Source: FLUQ01 sp031550605
GTDB lineage: Bacteria; Desulfobacterota; Desulfovibrionia; Desulfovibrionales; Desulfovibrionaceae
Direction of reading: 5' to 3'
Assembly: GCA_031550605.1 (NCBI GenBank)
Contig: JAVBOK010000022.1
Coordinates: 39,966 to 103,965 of the forward strand
Length of the DNA: 64,000 nucleotides
The position numbers and the translations under genes are program-made. Positions 34,276-42,640 of this stretch are shown here, piece after piece (position 1 is the first letter of the stretch; each line of letters begins with the position of its first letter). Under the pieces are notes generated by a model. The model saw nothing but the letters and a program-made list of their open reading frames with translations. It did no database searches and was not told the origin of the DNA.

Positions 34276-34590
34276 TCATCCCGCGGCCGTCATCTCTATT
34301 TTTTCATGCTCGGCCGGAAGCCTTCTCATAATCAATCGGGCCAGGATCATGATGCAGCCCCGTTGCGCCGACGCCAGAAAGCTTTCTGCATGAAACTCAT
34401 ATCGTACAACAAGGCGGCGAAAGTTTTGCATCCAGGCGAACAGCCGCCGCTCGACTTTCCGGCGGCGGCGATAACGCCGCAAGGGGCGGCCATCTTGCGT
34501 TCTGGCCCGTTTCTTCCGGTTCAGGGCGATCATTTCAATGCCCAAGCTTCTTCCAGCCGGGCGTCAAGTTTACCTCCGTAGATGGCGCGC
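34276..34590 (-). pseudogene. IS5-family transposase C-terminal remnant
   Basis: The minus strand gives KLDARLEEA, a frame change, and then GIEMIALNRKKRARTQDGRPLRRYRRRRKVERRLFAWMQNFRRLVVRYEFHAESFLASAQRGCIMILARLI. This is the C-terminal end of IS5/IS427-type transposases (consensus RPLRRYRRRWKVERLFAWLQNFRRLVVRWE...FLGFVQLGCIMILLR), containing the catalytic glutamate in KVER. The N-terminal two thirds, including both catalytic aspartates, and the inverted repeats are gone. It is an inactive scar between the TRAP operon and the orphan binding protein. Confidence 0.85.
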
Positions 34591-35145
34591 ATGCAAAGGA
34601 CGGGCTCATTTCACCCGGATAGCGCTTGCCTGCGCGGAGAAAAATTTGCAGAAAAACGTTTACTGCAATGATGATGCATTGACTCACTCTCTGAAAAATG
34701 ATCCACTATAAAGAATTTACCGATATCCCGGAGTGCTGTGGACGAACAGCTCCGAGGATTTGCGTCTCCTTGTTCCGGGCAACGGCCCCTGTCTCAAGCC
34801 GTTTGCCGGAAATGCGTACCGGCGGGCGCCGGAATCCGTGCCCCCCCCGGACAAATGCCGTGCCTGATCGTGTTGCACTGGAACATTTTTTCATTGACCG
34901 ACCCTTCCATGGTCCGGGTGATGGGATATTATCAAGGTATTGATCGACTCTGGCTGGCTGCGGTCTTTTGCTTGGGCGTCTGCTTTTGTATTTCGGTCCC
35001 GTGCGCCCGGACCGGGAGTATGAACCGCACGAACAAGCGTGAACAAGGAGGAGAAACGGTCCATGACGGAAGGGTGATGGGCGCTGGGCCGGGACCCGCG
35101 GAGTCGCGGACGGAAAATGCTGTGCATTCTTTTTGAGGAGGATCT
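34591..35145. other. Intergenic region upstream of the orphan binding protein
   Basis: This 555-bp stretch precedes the plus-strand substrate-binding-protein gene. A 132-codon frame (34738-35136) is open but has no ribosome site or recognisable motif and is not called. TTGACC at 34896 and TATTAT at 34925 are individually promoter-like, but the 23-bp spacer is too long. Nothing else stands out. Confidence 0.4.
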
Positions 35146-36678
35146 ATGTTTCCATGCCTAAGGATGTTTTGCCTGACTTTCGTATGCGTTCTACTGGGGG
35201 CTTCTCCGGTTCCTGCCGTGGGTGACACCCTCACCGTGGGCGTTGTCCAGAGCCCCAAAAACCTGGACTCGCAGGCCTCGTCCGATGCGCAATCCCATAA
35301 CACCGCATCCCAGTTCACCGAAATGCTGGTGCGGGCAACGCCGGATGGAAAGGTCCGGCCCTGGCTTGCCGAACGCTGGGAAATCGCCCCCGACAAAATG
35401 TCCACCAAGTTCTTCCTGAAAAAAGGCGTGAAATTCCACAACGGCGAAATCATGACCGCCGATGACGTGGTGTACACGTTCGAGCGCGCGCTCGGCCCCG
35501 GCGGCGGCGCGATCAGAAGTCTTACCGCGCATATTGCCGGCGTGGAGAAAGTCGACGACCATACGGTCATTCTCAAGTCCAAGCAGCCCATGGGCGACGT
35601 TTTCGTGCTTTCCCTCACCCATCCCTGGGCCGGGATCATGAACAAAAAGGCCGTGGACAAATTTGGCAAAGATTACGGCCAGAATCCGGTCGGCACCGGA
35701 AAGTTCAAGTTCAAACGCTGGCTGATCGGCGACCGGGTCGAGTTGGAACGCTTTGAGGACTACCACGGCGAACCCGCCAAGTTCAACCACCTCATTTTCC
35801 GCACCATCGTGGAAGCCGCCAGCCGGACCATCGAACTGGAAAGCGGCGCGGTCGACTTTATCCAGGATGTCGCCCCCGTTGACATGAGCCGCGTCAAGGG
35901 CAACCCCAAACTGGTGGCGACCGCTGTGCCTTCCAACCGTTTGTGGCACATAGCCATGGACTTGAACATGGAACCGTTCAACAACCCCAAGGTCCGCCAG
36001 GCCATGAGCATGGCCATCAAGCGGGAGGCCATCTGCAAAGTCGCGTTCCGTGGCTTTGCCCGGCCGGCCAGGGGCATGACGACTTCGGCCTGCAAATATG
36101 CCCTGTATGACGCAACCCCGCCGTTCAAGGAAGACACCGCGGCTGCCAGGAAACTGCTGGCCGAGGCCGGGTTTCCCAACGGTTTCAAAATGAAGCTGAT
36201 GATTTCCGACCGTACGGACCACACAAGCATTTCCACCATTTTGCAGGCGAACCTCAAGGAGATCGGCATTGACGTGGAAATCCAGGTGTACGAATGGGGC
36301 GCCTTTCTGCAAGCCAGCACGAAGCCGGGGCACTGGCCGTACCTGAATAACTGGTGGGGCGCCGCTCCCGCTCTGGACCCCTTCTTTCTGCTTCAGCCCC
36401 CGTTCCACTCCGCCGGCATTCCGGTGACCAACCGCGCCTTTTATGTCAACAAAGAGCTCGACGCCATGTTCATGAAGGGCGCCGCCATGGCGGACGGCCC
36501 CGAACGCGCCAAACTTTACGGCGAGATCTGGGACCTGCTGAACAGGGAACTGCCCTGGGTACCCCTGATTGAGCAGCAGACCGTCTACGGCCAGACAAAG
36601 GAACTCAAAGGCATCGATCATGGTCCCGGCATCGTGAACTACTTTGCCGATGCGTATTTCGTCGCGCCGAAAAAATAA
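35146..36678 (+). CDS. Orphan family-5 ABC substrate-binding protein
   Basis: A 510-residue periplasmic protein with a signal peptide (MFPCLRMFCLTFVCVLLGASPVPAVG). Its SBP-bac-5 features are TLTVGVVQSPKNLDSQASSDAQSHNTASQFTEMLVR, KFFLKKGVKFHNGEIMTADDVVYTFERAL, NPVGTGKFKFKRWLIGDRVELERFEDYHGEPA and LNMEPFNNPKVRQAMSMAI. GAGGAGG lies just before the ATG. No permease or ATPase gene is adjacent, so it may serve a transporter elsewhere, such as the Dpp-type system at 19-27 kb. It differs from that system's own binding protein throughout, so it is not a recent duplicate. Confidence 0.93.
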   Translation: MFPCLRMFCLTFVCVLLGASPVPAVGDTLTVGVVQSPKNLDSQASSDAQSHNTASQFTEMLVRATPDGKVRPWLAERWEIAPDKMSTKFFLKKGVKFHNGEIMTADDVVYTFERALGPGGGAIRSLTAHIAGVEKVDDHTVILKSKQPMGDVFVLSLTHPWAGIMNKKAVDKFGKDYGQNPVGTGKFKFKRWLIGDRVELERFEDYHGEPAKFNHLIFRTIVEAASRTIELESGAVDFIQDVAPVDMSRVKGNPKLVATAVPSNRLWHIAMDLNMEPFNNPKVRQAMSMAIKREAICKVAFRGFARPARGMTTSACKYALYDATPPFKEDTAAARKLLAEAGFPNGFKMKLMISDRTDHTSISTILQANLKEIGIDVEIQVYEWGAFLQASTKPGHWPYLNNWWGAAPALDPFFLLQPPFHSAGIPVTNRAFYVNKELDAMFMKGAAMADGPERAKLYGEIWDLLNRELPWVPLIEQQTVYGQTKELKGIDHGPGIVNYFADAYFVAPKK

Positions 36679-36713
36679 CCCTTCCCGCGCTTGTCCCCCC
36701 GCCCGGGCCGGTC

Positions 36714-36738
36714 TGCCCCTGTCAAGTAGACAGGGGCA
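36714..36738 (+). terminator. Hairpin after the orphan binding protein
   Basis: TGCCCCTGTC (36714-36723) and GACAGGGGCA (36729-36738) form a perfect 10-bp stem with loop AAGTA, 36 bp after the stop. Flanking C-rich and G-rich runs (about 36693 and 36741) could extend it, and CTTCTTTT follows at about 36756. It is a good candidate terminator. Confidence 0.6.
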
Positions 36739-36939
36739 AACCAGGGGCGGGGGGGCTTCTTTTCGCCGGGCTCCGCCCGGACCCTCCGGAACAACCTCCG
36801 GGGCGTGCGGGCAGCCGGGCCGGTGCCGGCGATTCCGCATACGCGTGCCGCGCCTTCCGGACGTCCTCTCCGCCGTCTCTTGCCAGGAAATGCCCGCCCT
36901 GATAGAGAGAGCCGGACCTTTTCCGGGGAGGGAATGCGC

Positions 36940-39351
36940 ATGGTCACGCGGGGAAAAACACTTGTTCTTTTACTTCTGCTGATAATCGCGTTTCCCCCTG
37001 CCGCGTCCGGCGCGGCAGACGCGGCCGCGCCCGGCGAAGATCCGCTGACCCAGCTGTGGAGTTCGCGGGCCGGGGAACTGACCGCCCTGGCGAAAGAAGC
37101 GACCACGCTGCGGGATAATGCCGAAAAAATGGCTCTGCCCCTGTCCGCGACCCTGCAGGACGCCAGAACGCAATTTTCCAGATTATCCGGGCTGTTCCAG
37201 GCTTCGCGCGGACATCCCACGGAACAGCTCACCGTGGCGCGCCAGATGCGCGCGCTGCAAAGCAGGCTGAAAAACAACATTCAGCCTCTGGAGGAAATCG
37301 CCTCCGTCATCAGCATGCGCCTGGAAGAAATCGCCGGTCTGCAAAAAGACATGGATGAATTCGCGAAGGAGCATGCGGAACCTGAAGACAAAGCGCAAAA
37401 GTCGGACGGACAGCGCAGGCCGGACGGGCAGCACCTTGTCGAATGGAAAAATTACGCCCGCACCCTTACCGAAACCAAAACAAAGCTGGCCGGCGCTTCC
37501 GTCCGCGTGAACAGCCTTCTGGCTCCGGCGAAAATGACCGCCAAACGCATCGAGCAGGCCCTGGAAAGAATGGAAGGCAGCCTGATGGAAATATGGCGGG
37601 CCTATTATCTGACCCCGGCGCAAAACGACCTGGGGGCCGTGGCCGCCATGCCGGCCCTGCTGGCGGACTGGGGGGCGTCGCTGTCGTCCCGCATGCGTTT
37701 CGCCTATCCGCAAAACGCGACGGAATGGCAAAGCGCCGCCAAAAGTTTCACGGTGTCGGCCGTGATCATGACCATCCTGGGATTTTTGTTTCTGCGGGGC
37801 ACCAAAATTTTGTCGAAACGCTGGCATCAGGCCTGCGCGGACGTCGTCAAAGGGGCCTGGGTCTGGGTGGCGGGCGGCATGGCCGTACTGACCGCCGCGG
37901 TAAACCAGTATGGGGGCATCTATTTCGCCTTTGTCTTGCCGGGAACGCTGATGGTCATTGCCGGGGTCGCCTCCCTGAGCTGGCGGCTGCGCACCACCGT
38001 CAAACCGGGTCTGGCCGGCAAGCCCTCGCCTCTGGTCCGTCTGCTGCCGGCCGCCGCCGCCGGCGTATTCATGCTTTTTTCCGACCTGCCGCCGCGTGTT
38101 TTGGGCATCCTGTGGGATCTGGTCATGCTTGTCTTTGTGCTCCGGATATGCATGACGAACCGCAAAGACGCCGGCCGCAACGCCCTGCCCCTGCTGGAAC
38201 GCTTTTCATATGGCTGCGCATTCTGGTTCGGGCTGGCATCGCTGCTGACTTCCGTCCTGGGATACGCGCGCCTGGCCATTTTGCTGTTCATGGCTCTGTT
38301 CGCCCTGATCAACACCGTCACCCTGGGCAATGCGCTGATGGCCCTGTTTGAAAACCTCGCCAATCGCCTGTTCTCCAAGGAAACGCGCCCCATACGCAAC
38401 GCCGTTGCCGAAGCGGTGGCCACCCCCCTGGCCTGGCTTGTGTCCCTGATCTGCACCGTGCCCTGGCTGTGGAGCGTGCCCGGCGCGCGCTATCTGCTCC
38501 GGCACGCCCTGGAAACCCACTACACTCTGGGGGAAGCCAGCTTCGACTTTTCCCGGCTGCTGCTTGTGGCCCTGCTGTTCTTCCTGTTCCGCTCCTTCAT
38601 CAACTTGAGCAACACCTCGCTGACCCAGCTGCCCGAGCATATGCCGCACATCGAGCGCGGCGTGATCCCGCCCCTCAGGACCATGTCCGGCTACATTCTC
38701 TGGTCGGTATTCGCGCTTGTCACCCTGGGTATCCTGGGGGTCAACTTCACCAGTCTGGCGGTGGTGGCCGGGGGCCTGAGCGTGGGCATCGGTTTCGGCA
38801 TGCAGAACCTGTTCAACAACCTGGTCAGCGGGCTGATGCTCATCTTCGGCCGCAATATCCTGGTGGGAGACTACGTGGACATGGCCGGAACCTCGGGCAC
38901 GGTCAGGGCCATCAACATCCGCTCCACCACCATAGAAACGCCGGAACGGGCTCTGGTTTACGTGCCCAATTCGGCCGTCATGGCCGGCCAGTTCGCCAAC
39001 TGGACCCGGAGCAGCCGCATGGTGCGGCGCAGTATCCTTGTCGGCGTGGCCTACGGCTCGAACATCGAGAATGTGACGCGGATTCTGATGGAAGCCGCCG
39101 GAAATCAGGCGAACGTGCTCAAAGATCCCGCGCCGACCGTGCTGTTCACCAATTTCGGCGCGCATTCCCTGGATTTCACGCTCAACGTCTTCATTGACGA
39201 CGTCAATAACGGCGCATCCACTCTGTCGGCCATCCGCTTTGCCATTGAACGGGAGTTTCGGGAAAAGGGCATTGAGATCCCCTTTCCGCAACTTACGCTG
39301 CACATGCCCGAACCCGGCGCACTGGACGCCGTCGCGGCCGCCAGAAAATAG
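36940..39351 (+). CDS. Large MscS-family mechanosensitive channel (MscK/YbdG-like architecture)
   Basis: An 803-residue protein with signal peptide MVTRGKTLVLLLLLIIAFPPAASGA. A roughly 230-residue periplasmic, coiled-coil-rich region follows (LAKEATTLRDNAEKMAL, MRLEEIAGLQKDMDEFAKEH). About ten transmembrane helices come next, and then the MscS core. The pore helix reads LAVVAGGLSVGIGFGMQNLFNNLVSGLMLIFGRNILVGDYV and the beta domain GTSGTVRAINIRSTTIETPERALVYVPNSAVMAGQFANWT. These are classic MscS motifs. It releases solutes on hypo-osmotic shock. Start 36940 has GGGGAGG at good distance; ATG 36934 is too close. It stands alone between a terminator and the capsule locus. Confidence 0.93.
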   Translation: MVTRGKTLVLLLLLIIAFPPAASGAADAAAPGEDPLTQLWSSRAGELTALAKEATTLRDNAEKMALPLSATLQDARTQFSRLSGLFQASRGHPTEQLTVARQMRALQSRLKNNIQPLEEIASVISMRLEEIAGLQKDMDEFAKEHAEPEDKAQKSDGQRRPDGQHLVEWKNYARTLTETKTKLAGASVRVNSLLAPAKMTAKRIEQALERMEGSLMEIWRAYYLTPAQNDLGAVAAMPALLADWGASLSSRMRFAYPQNATEWQSAAKSFTVSAVIMTILGFLFLRGTKILSKRWHQACADVVKGAWVWVAGGMAVLTAAVNQYGGIYFAFVLPGTLMVIAGVASLSWRLRTTVKPGLAGKPSPLVRLLPAAAAGVFMLFSDLPPRVLGILWDLVMLVFVLRICMTNRKDAGRNALPLLERFSYGCAFWFGLASLLTSVLGYARLAILLFMALFALINTVTLGNALMALFENLANRLFSKETRPIRNAVAEAVATPLAWLVSLICTVPWLWSVPGARYLLRHALETHYTLGEASFDFSRLLLVALLFFLFRSFINLSNTSLTQLPEHMPHIERGVIPPLRTMSGYILWSVFALVTLGILGVNFTSLAVVAGGLSVGIGFGMQNLFNNLVSGLMLIFGRNILVGDYVDMAGTSGTVRAINIRSTTIETPERALVYVPNSAVMAGQFANWTRSSRMVRRSILVGVAYGSNIENVTRILMEAAGNQANVLKDPAPTVLFTNFGAHSLDFTLNVFIDDVNNGASTLSAIRFAIEREFREKGIEIPFPQLTLHMPEPGALDAVAAARK

Positions 39352-39364
39352 CGGCGGTGGCCGC

Positions 39365-39418
39365 GGGTGATTTTTCGGGTGATTTCCGGTCGGTTCAGGG
39401 GTGATTTCAGGGTGATTT
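39365..39418. repeat. Four short direct repeats GGGTGATTT
   Basis: GGGTGATTT occurs at about 39365, 39377, 39400 and 39410 within 55 bp, directly after the mscS-type stop and about 170 bp upstream of the capsule-locus promoter. The spacings are 12, 23 and 10 bases. Close direct repeats upstream of a promoter are typical of activator-binding arrays, but they may also be a tandem-duplication trace. No known regulator motif is recognised. Confidence 0.45.
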
Positions 39419-39580
39419 TTCCGGAATCGAATACCGGACTCTTGTATTTTCCGACTATTTCAGTACAAAATGATATTTTTACAGCGGAGGAATCCGATAC
39501 GGCGTTGATGCGCCCCCGGCGGCGTTGCATTCATCGCTTTTCCGCACCGGAATCAAGAGGGGAAATACGGGATTCCTTTT

Positions 39581-39609
39581 TTGACAACCCCATGGGGATG
39601 CGCTAGAAA
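39581..39609 (+). promoter_or_regulatory. Sigma-70-type promoter of the capsule locus
   Basis: TTGACA (39581-39586), an exact 17-bp spacer and TAGAAA (39604-39609) form the best sigma-70-like promoter seen in the window. It lies 77 bp upstream of the first capsule gene, the small lipoprotein at 39686, and all downstream genes on the plus strand overlap or follow closely. The locus may therefore be one long transcript from here. The four GGGTGATTT repeats upstream could be regulatory. Confidence 0.65.
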
Positions 39610-39685
39610 TACGGCCTGTCGCGCAATCTTCGCCGTTGCGGCCAGCGGATTTGCTGCGGCGCACGCCATAACTATTGGGATGCTC

Positions 39686-40033
39686 ATGAAAAAAACCGCG
39701 TTATATCTTGGAGGGGCGTGCCTGCTCTGCCTTTTTTCCGGCTGCGCCCCGGCGGGACAGGGGACCGGATATTCCGCGGGGAACCCGACGGAGCGGCCCG
39801 CGCGCCTTTCCGGTTTCGACCAGTCCGGCGCGGCGCAGAACCTGCCCCGGGGAATGAGCCTTGGCGCGCCCTATGTTTCCGCTCTCGGCGAACCCTGCTA
39901 TGAAGCCCTGCCCGAAAACGCCCCGGCCGGCGCAGGGCAGGCCGTATGCCTGCGCCAGAAGGAGTGGGAACTTTTGCCCCCCATCTACATGACCATGCCG
40001 GCAGCCGGAACCCAAGCGGCAAAGCGGCCATGA
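39686..40033 (+). CDS. Small lipoprotein at the head of the capsule export operon
   Basis: A 115-residue protein starting MKKTALYLGGACLLCLFSGC, a signal peptide ending in a lipobox (LFSGC), followed by a Gly/Pro/Ala-rich mature part with two cysteine positions (EPCYEAL and QAVCLRQKEWELLPPIYM). Its stop overlaps the kpsM start (ATGA), so it is translationally coupled to capsule export. It has no recognised domain. Given the coupling, an accessory role in the envelope part of the exporter is plausible. ATG 39686 is chosen for the signal peptide; an in-frame ATG lies two codons upstream. Confidence 0.8.
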   Translation: MKKTALYLGGACLLCLFSGCAPAGQGTGYSAGNPTERPARLSGFDQSGAAQNLPRGMSLGAPYVSALGEPCYEALPENAPAGAGQAVCLRQKEWELLPPIYMTMPAAGTQAAKRP

Positions 40034-40815
40034 GCGCATCATTTTCCCGCGCCCTGGCCGTACAAGGCAGGGTGCTCTGGGCGCTAACCCTGCGCGAGAT
40101 TCACGGCAAACACGGCAAATCCAAACTCGGCTACCTGTGGGAGATTCTCAAAACCCTGTTCGGCGTCGCCGTGTTCTGGGGCGTGCGCGAACTGGCGGGG
40201 GCCAAGGCCCCGCAGGGTTTGCCCATGGGCGTTTTCCTGCTCCTGGGTTTTCTTGTCTGGCATATCTTTTCCGAAACCGTGAGCACGGGGTTGCGCATCG
40301 TGCAGCGCAACAAGGCCCTGCTGACTTTCCCGCAAATCATGCCCCTGGACCTGTTCCTCGGGAACCTCATCACGGTCTGGGTTACCGAAATCATCATCGC
40401 GGGCCTGTTTCTTCTGTTCCTGCACTGCATTGGGTATCATTTTCATCTGCACGACCCTCTGACTTTTTTCCTGACCGTACTGGGCGCCGGCGTATTCTCC
40501 TTCGGCGTCGGTCTGGTTCTGGCCGCCCTGATGGTCCGTCTGCAATTTCTCGAGCAGATCATCCCCGTGCTGATGCGTATTTTGTTCTTTACCTCTGGAG
40601 TGTTTTTTTCCCCGCTGCAGCTGACCCACCGTTTCAGCGACGCCATTCTCTGGAACCCTCTGGTGAACTTCATTGAACTGCTGCGCGGATCTTTCGTCTA
40701 CATGTCCCCGGATCCGCGAACGAAAATAGTGTACATTATCGTGTTTTCCTGCATAGCCCTTCTGGTGGGACTGCTGCTTGAACGCCACACGCGACTGCAA
40801 TGGGCCACGCTATGA
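40030..40815 (+). CDS. kpsM: Capsule polysaccharide ABC exporter permease KpsM
   Basis: A 261-residue ABC-2-type inner-membrane protein with six hydrophobic segments. The cytoplasmic start VLWALTLREIHGKHGKSKLGYLWEILKTLFGVAVF matches the KpsM opening (ALxxREIxtRyGxxxLGYlWxLlEP). Later landmarks are LTFPQIMPLDLFLGNLITVWVTEII, MRILFFTSGVFFSPLQLTHRFSDAILWNPLVNFIELLRGSFV. With KpsT it flips the lipid-anchored capsule polymer across the inner membrane. Both ends overlap their neighbours by ATGA, giving tight coupling in lipoprotein-kpsM-kpsT-kpsE. Confidence 0.94.
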   Translation: MSASFSRALAVQGRVLWALTLREIHGKHGKSKLGYLWEILKTLFGVAVFWGVRELAGAKAPQGLPMGVFLLLGFLVWHIFSETVSTGLRIVQRNKALLTFPQIMPLDLFLGNLITVWVTEIIIAGLFLLFLHCIGYHFHLHDPLTFFLTVLGAGVFSFGVGLVLAALMVRLQFLEQIIPVLMRILFFTSGVFFSPLQLTHRFSDAILWNPLVNFIELLRGSFVYMSPDPRTKIVYIIVFSCIALLVGLLLERHTRLQWATL

Positions 40816-41477
40816 TCTCTTTACGTAACGTCTGTAAAGCATACAGAACGCGGAAAGGTCCGCGGGTTGTCCTTTCCGACGTATCCCACGACTTTCCGCC
40901 GGGAAAAAACACGGGCATTCTGGGCCGCAACGGCGCGGGCAAATCCACCATGCTCCGCATCATCGGCGGCAGCGAGATGCCCGATACCGGCAAAGTGCTG
41001 CGCCAGGGCAGGATATCCTGGCCCCTGGGCTTTTCCGGCGGTTTTAACGGCACGCTCACCGGCCGGGAAAACATGCGCTTCACGTGCAGGCTGTATGGCG
41101 AAAATTACAAGCGGGTCTGCGATTTTGTCGAAGATTTCGCGGAACTGGGCGACTATATGGACATGCCGGTCCATACCTATTCTTCCGGAATGAAGGCCAA
41201 ACTGGCTTTTGGCCTGAGCATGGCTTTTGATTTCGACTATTATCTGATAGACGAGATAACCGCTGTGGGCGACGCGGTATTCAAGCGCAAGAGCAAGGAA
41301 TATTTTGACCGCAAGCGCCAGTCCACCACGCTGCTGGTGGTCTCGCACAGCATGACGACCATCAAGGAACTGTGTGACGCAATGCTTGTGCTGCACGAAG
41401 GGAATCTGATGGAATTTTCTTCCAATAACGACGCGGAACGGTTCTATATTGAAGTCTGCTGCGGGCGGAAAAAATGA
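40812..41477 (+). CDS. kpsT: Capsule polysaccharide ABC exporter ATPase KpsT
   Basis: A 221-residue ATPase with Walker A GRNGAGKSTMLRIIGG, KpsT-specific GRISWPLGFSGGFNGTLTGRENMRF, signature YSSGMKAKLAFGLSMAFDFDYYLIDE (signature and Walker B), and H-loop VVSHSMTTIKELCDAMLVLHEGNL. Size and motifs match KpsT of group 2/3 capsule exporters, which lack the carbohydrate-binding extension of Wzt proteins. Its start overlaps kpsM and its end overlaps kpsE, each by four bases. Confidence 0.95.
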   Translation: MISLRNVCKAYRTRKGPRVVLSDVSHDFPPGKNTGILGRNGAGKSTMLRIIGGSEMPDTGKVLRQGRISWPLGFSGGFNGTLTGRENMRFTCRLYGENYKRVCDFVEDFAELGDYMDMPVHTYSSGMKAKLAFGLSMAFDFDYYLIDEITAVGDAVFKRKSKEYFDRKRQSTTLLVVSHSMTTIKELCDAMLVLHEGNLMEFSSNNDAERFYIEVCCGRKK

Positions 41478-42640
41478 CCGACCCCGTCATCATGCCCCAG
41501 GCGCGCCGCCGGCGCGCCGCCAGAAATCTGCTGCGGAGCGTCTTCCAGCCCAGAGGGACGGGCGCGCGCCTTATGCTGGCGTTCGTATACGTGCCGACTG
41601 TTTTGCTGGCCCTGTACCTGTTCCTGTTCTTTTCCCAGATGTACGTTTCAGAAGCCCATTTTTCTCTGCGCAGCAACGACAACGCGGAATCTCCCCTGCT
41701 CGGCGGCATGCTGTTTTCGGCGTCCTCGCCGCTTATCCTGGATGGATACATTGTGCAGTCGTACATCACGTCCATGGACATGCTGCAGAAAATCCTGAAC
41801 CGCGTGGATCTGCGCAAGCACTATGCCGATCCGTCCAAGGACCCCTATTCCCGCATGAAGGCGGATCCCACGCAGGAAGAGCTGCTCAAATACTGGCAGT
41901 GGCTGGTGACCGCGACCTTTGACCCGGACAAGAACATCATTGCGGTGGAGGTCAAAGCCTACACCCCCGCAATGGCCAAAGCCGTGAGCACGGCGATCCT
42001 CAATGTCAGCGAGGAGTTGGTCAACCAGATGAACGACCGGGCGCATCAGGACGCCCTGCGCCTGACCCGGCAGGAAGTCGCGTCCGCCGAGCAGCGCCTG
42101 CTGCGGGCGCGCGTCGCCCTGCAAGGCTTTCGCGAGGCCAAGAACCTGCTTGACCCCTCGGTGACCGCCAGAGGTCTTGAAACGCTCATCGCCCGCTTGG
42201 AGGCGGAGGCGGCCAGCGCCCAGGCGGAACTGACCGCGGCCCTGGAAACCATGCACAGAAGCAGCCCCAGGGTACAGAACCTGGAAACGAAACTGAAAGC
42301 CCTGCGCGAGCAGTTGGTGGAAGAAAAGGCCCGGCTGGCCGGGCTGGACGCCCAGGGCGGCGCGCTCTCTTCCCTGGTGGGCGACTACGCGCGTCTGGCC
42401 ACCGAGGAACAGTTCGCCCAGGAACTGCTGGTCAAAGCCATGGGCGCGTACGAGGCAGCGCGGCTGAAGGCCATTGCCCAGTCGCGCTACATCGTGCCTT
42501 TCCAGCCGCCCACCCTGCCGCAGGAATCGCTGTACCCCCGGCCGGCCCTTTTCACGGCCGTCGGCTTTGTGGCTCTGCTCATTCTACTTGGCATCTGCTC
42601 GCTCATCGTGGCGGCCGTCAAAGATCACATGGGGGCGTAA
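41474..42640 (+). CDS. kpsE: Capsule export inner-membrane periplasmic adaptor KpsE
   Basis: A 388-residue polysaccharide co-polymerase-type protein with TM1 near residues 33-55 (MLAFVYVPTVLLALYLFLFFSQMYVSEAHFSLRS). A long periplasmic coiled-coil domain follows (LTRQEVASAEQRLLRARVALQGFREAKNLLDPSVTA, LETLIARLEAEAASAQAELTAALE). The C-terminal segment has a P-rich motif (FQPPTLPQESLYPRPALFTAVGFVALLILLGICSLIVAAVKDH). This is KpsE/BexC/CtrB architecture, linking KpsMT to the outer-membrane channel. It starts on the kpsT stop (ATGA overlap). Confidence 0.94.
   Translation: MTDPVIMPQARRRRAARNLLRSVFQPRGTGARLMLAFVYVPTVLLALYLFLFFSQMYVSEAHFSLRSNDNAESPLLGGMLFSASSPLILDGYIVQSYITSMDMLQKILNRVDLRKHYADPSKDPYSRMKADPTQEELLKYWQWLVTATFDPDKNIIAVEVKAYTPAMAKAVSTAILNVSEELVNQMNDRAHQDALRLTRQEVASAEQRLLRARVALQGFREAKNLLDPSVTARGLETLIARLEAEAASAQAELTAALETMHRSSPRVQNLETKLKALREQLVEEKARLAGLDAQGGALSSLVGDYARLATEEQFAQELLVKAMGAYEAARLKAIAQSRYIVPFQPPTLPQESLYPRPALFTAVGFVALLILLGICSLIVAAVKDHMGA

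Noticed and set aside
34738..35136. 132-codon plus-strand open frame before the orphan binding protein
   Set aside because: No ribosome site, no recognisable domain, and a mixed composition consistent with non-coding DNA.
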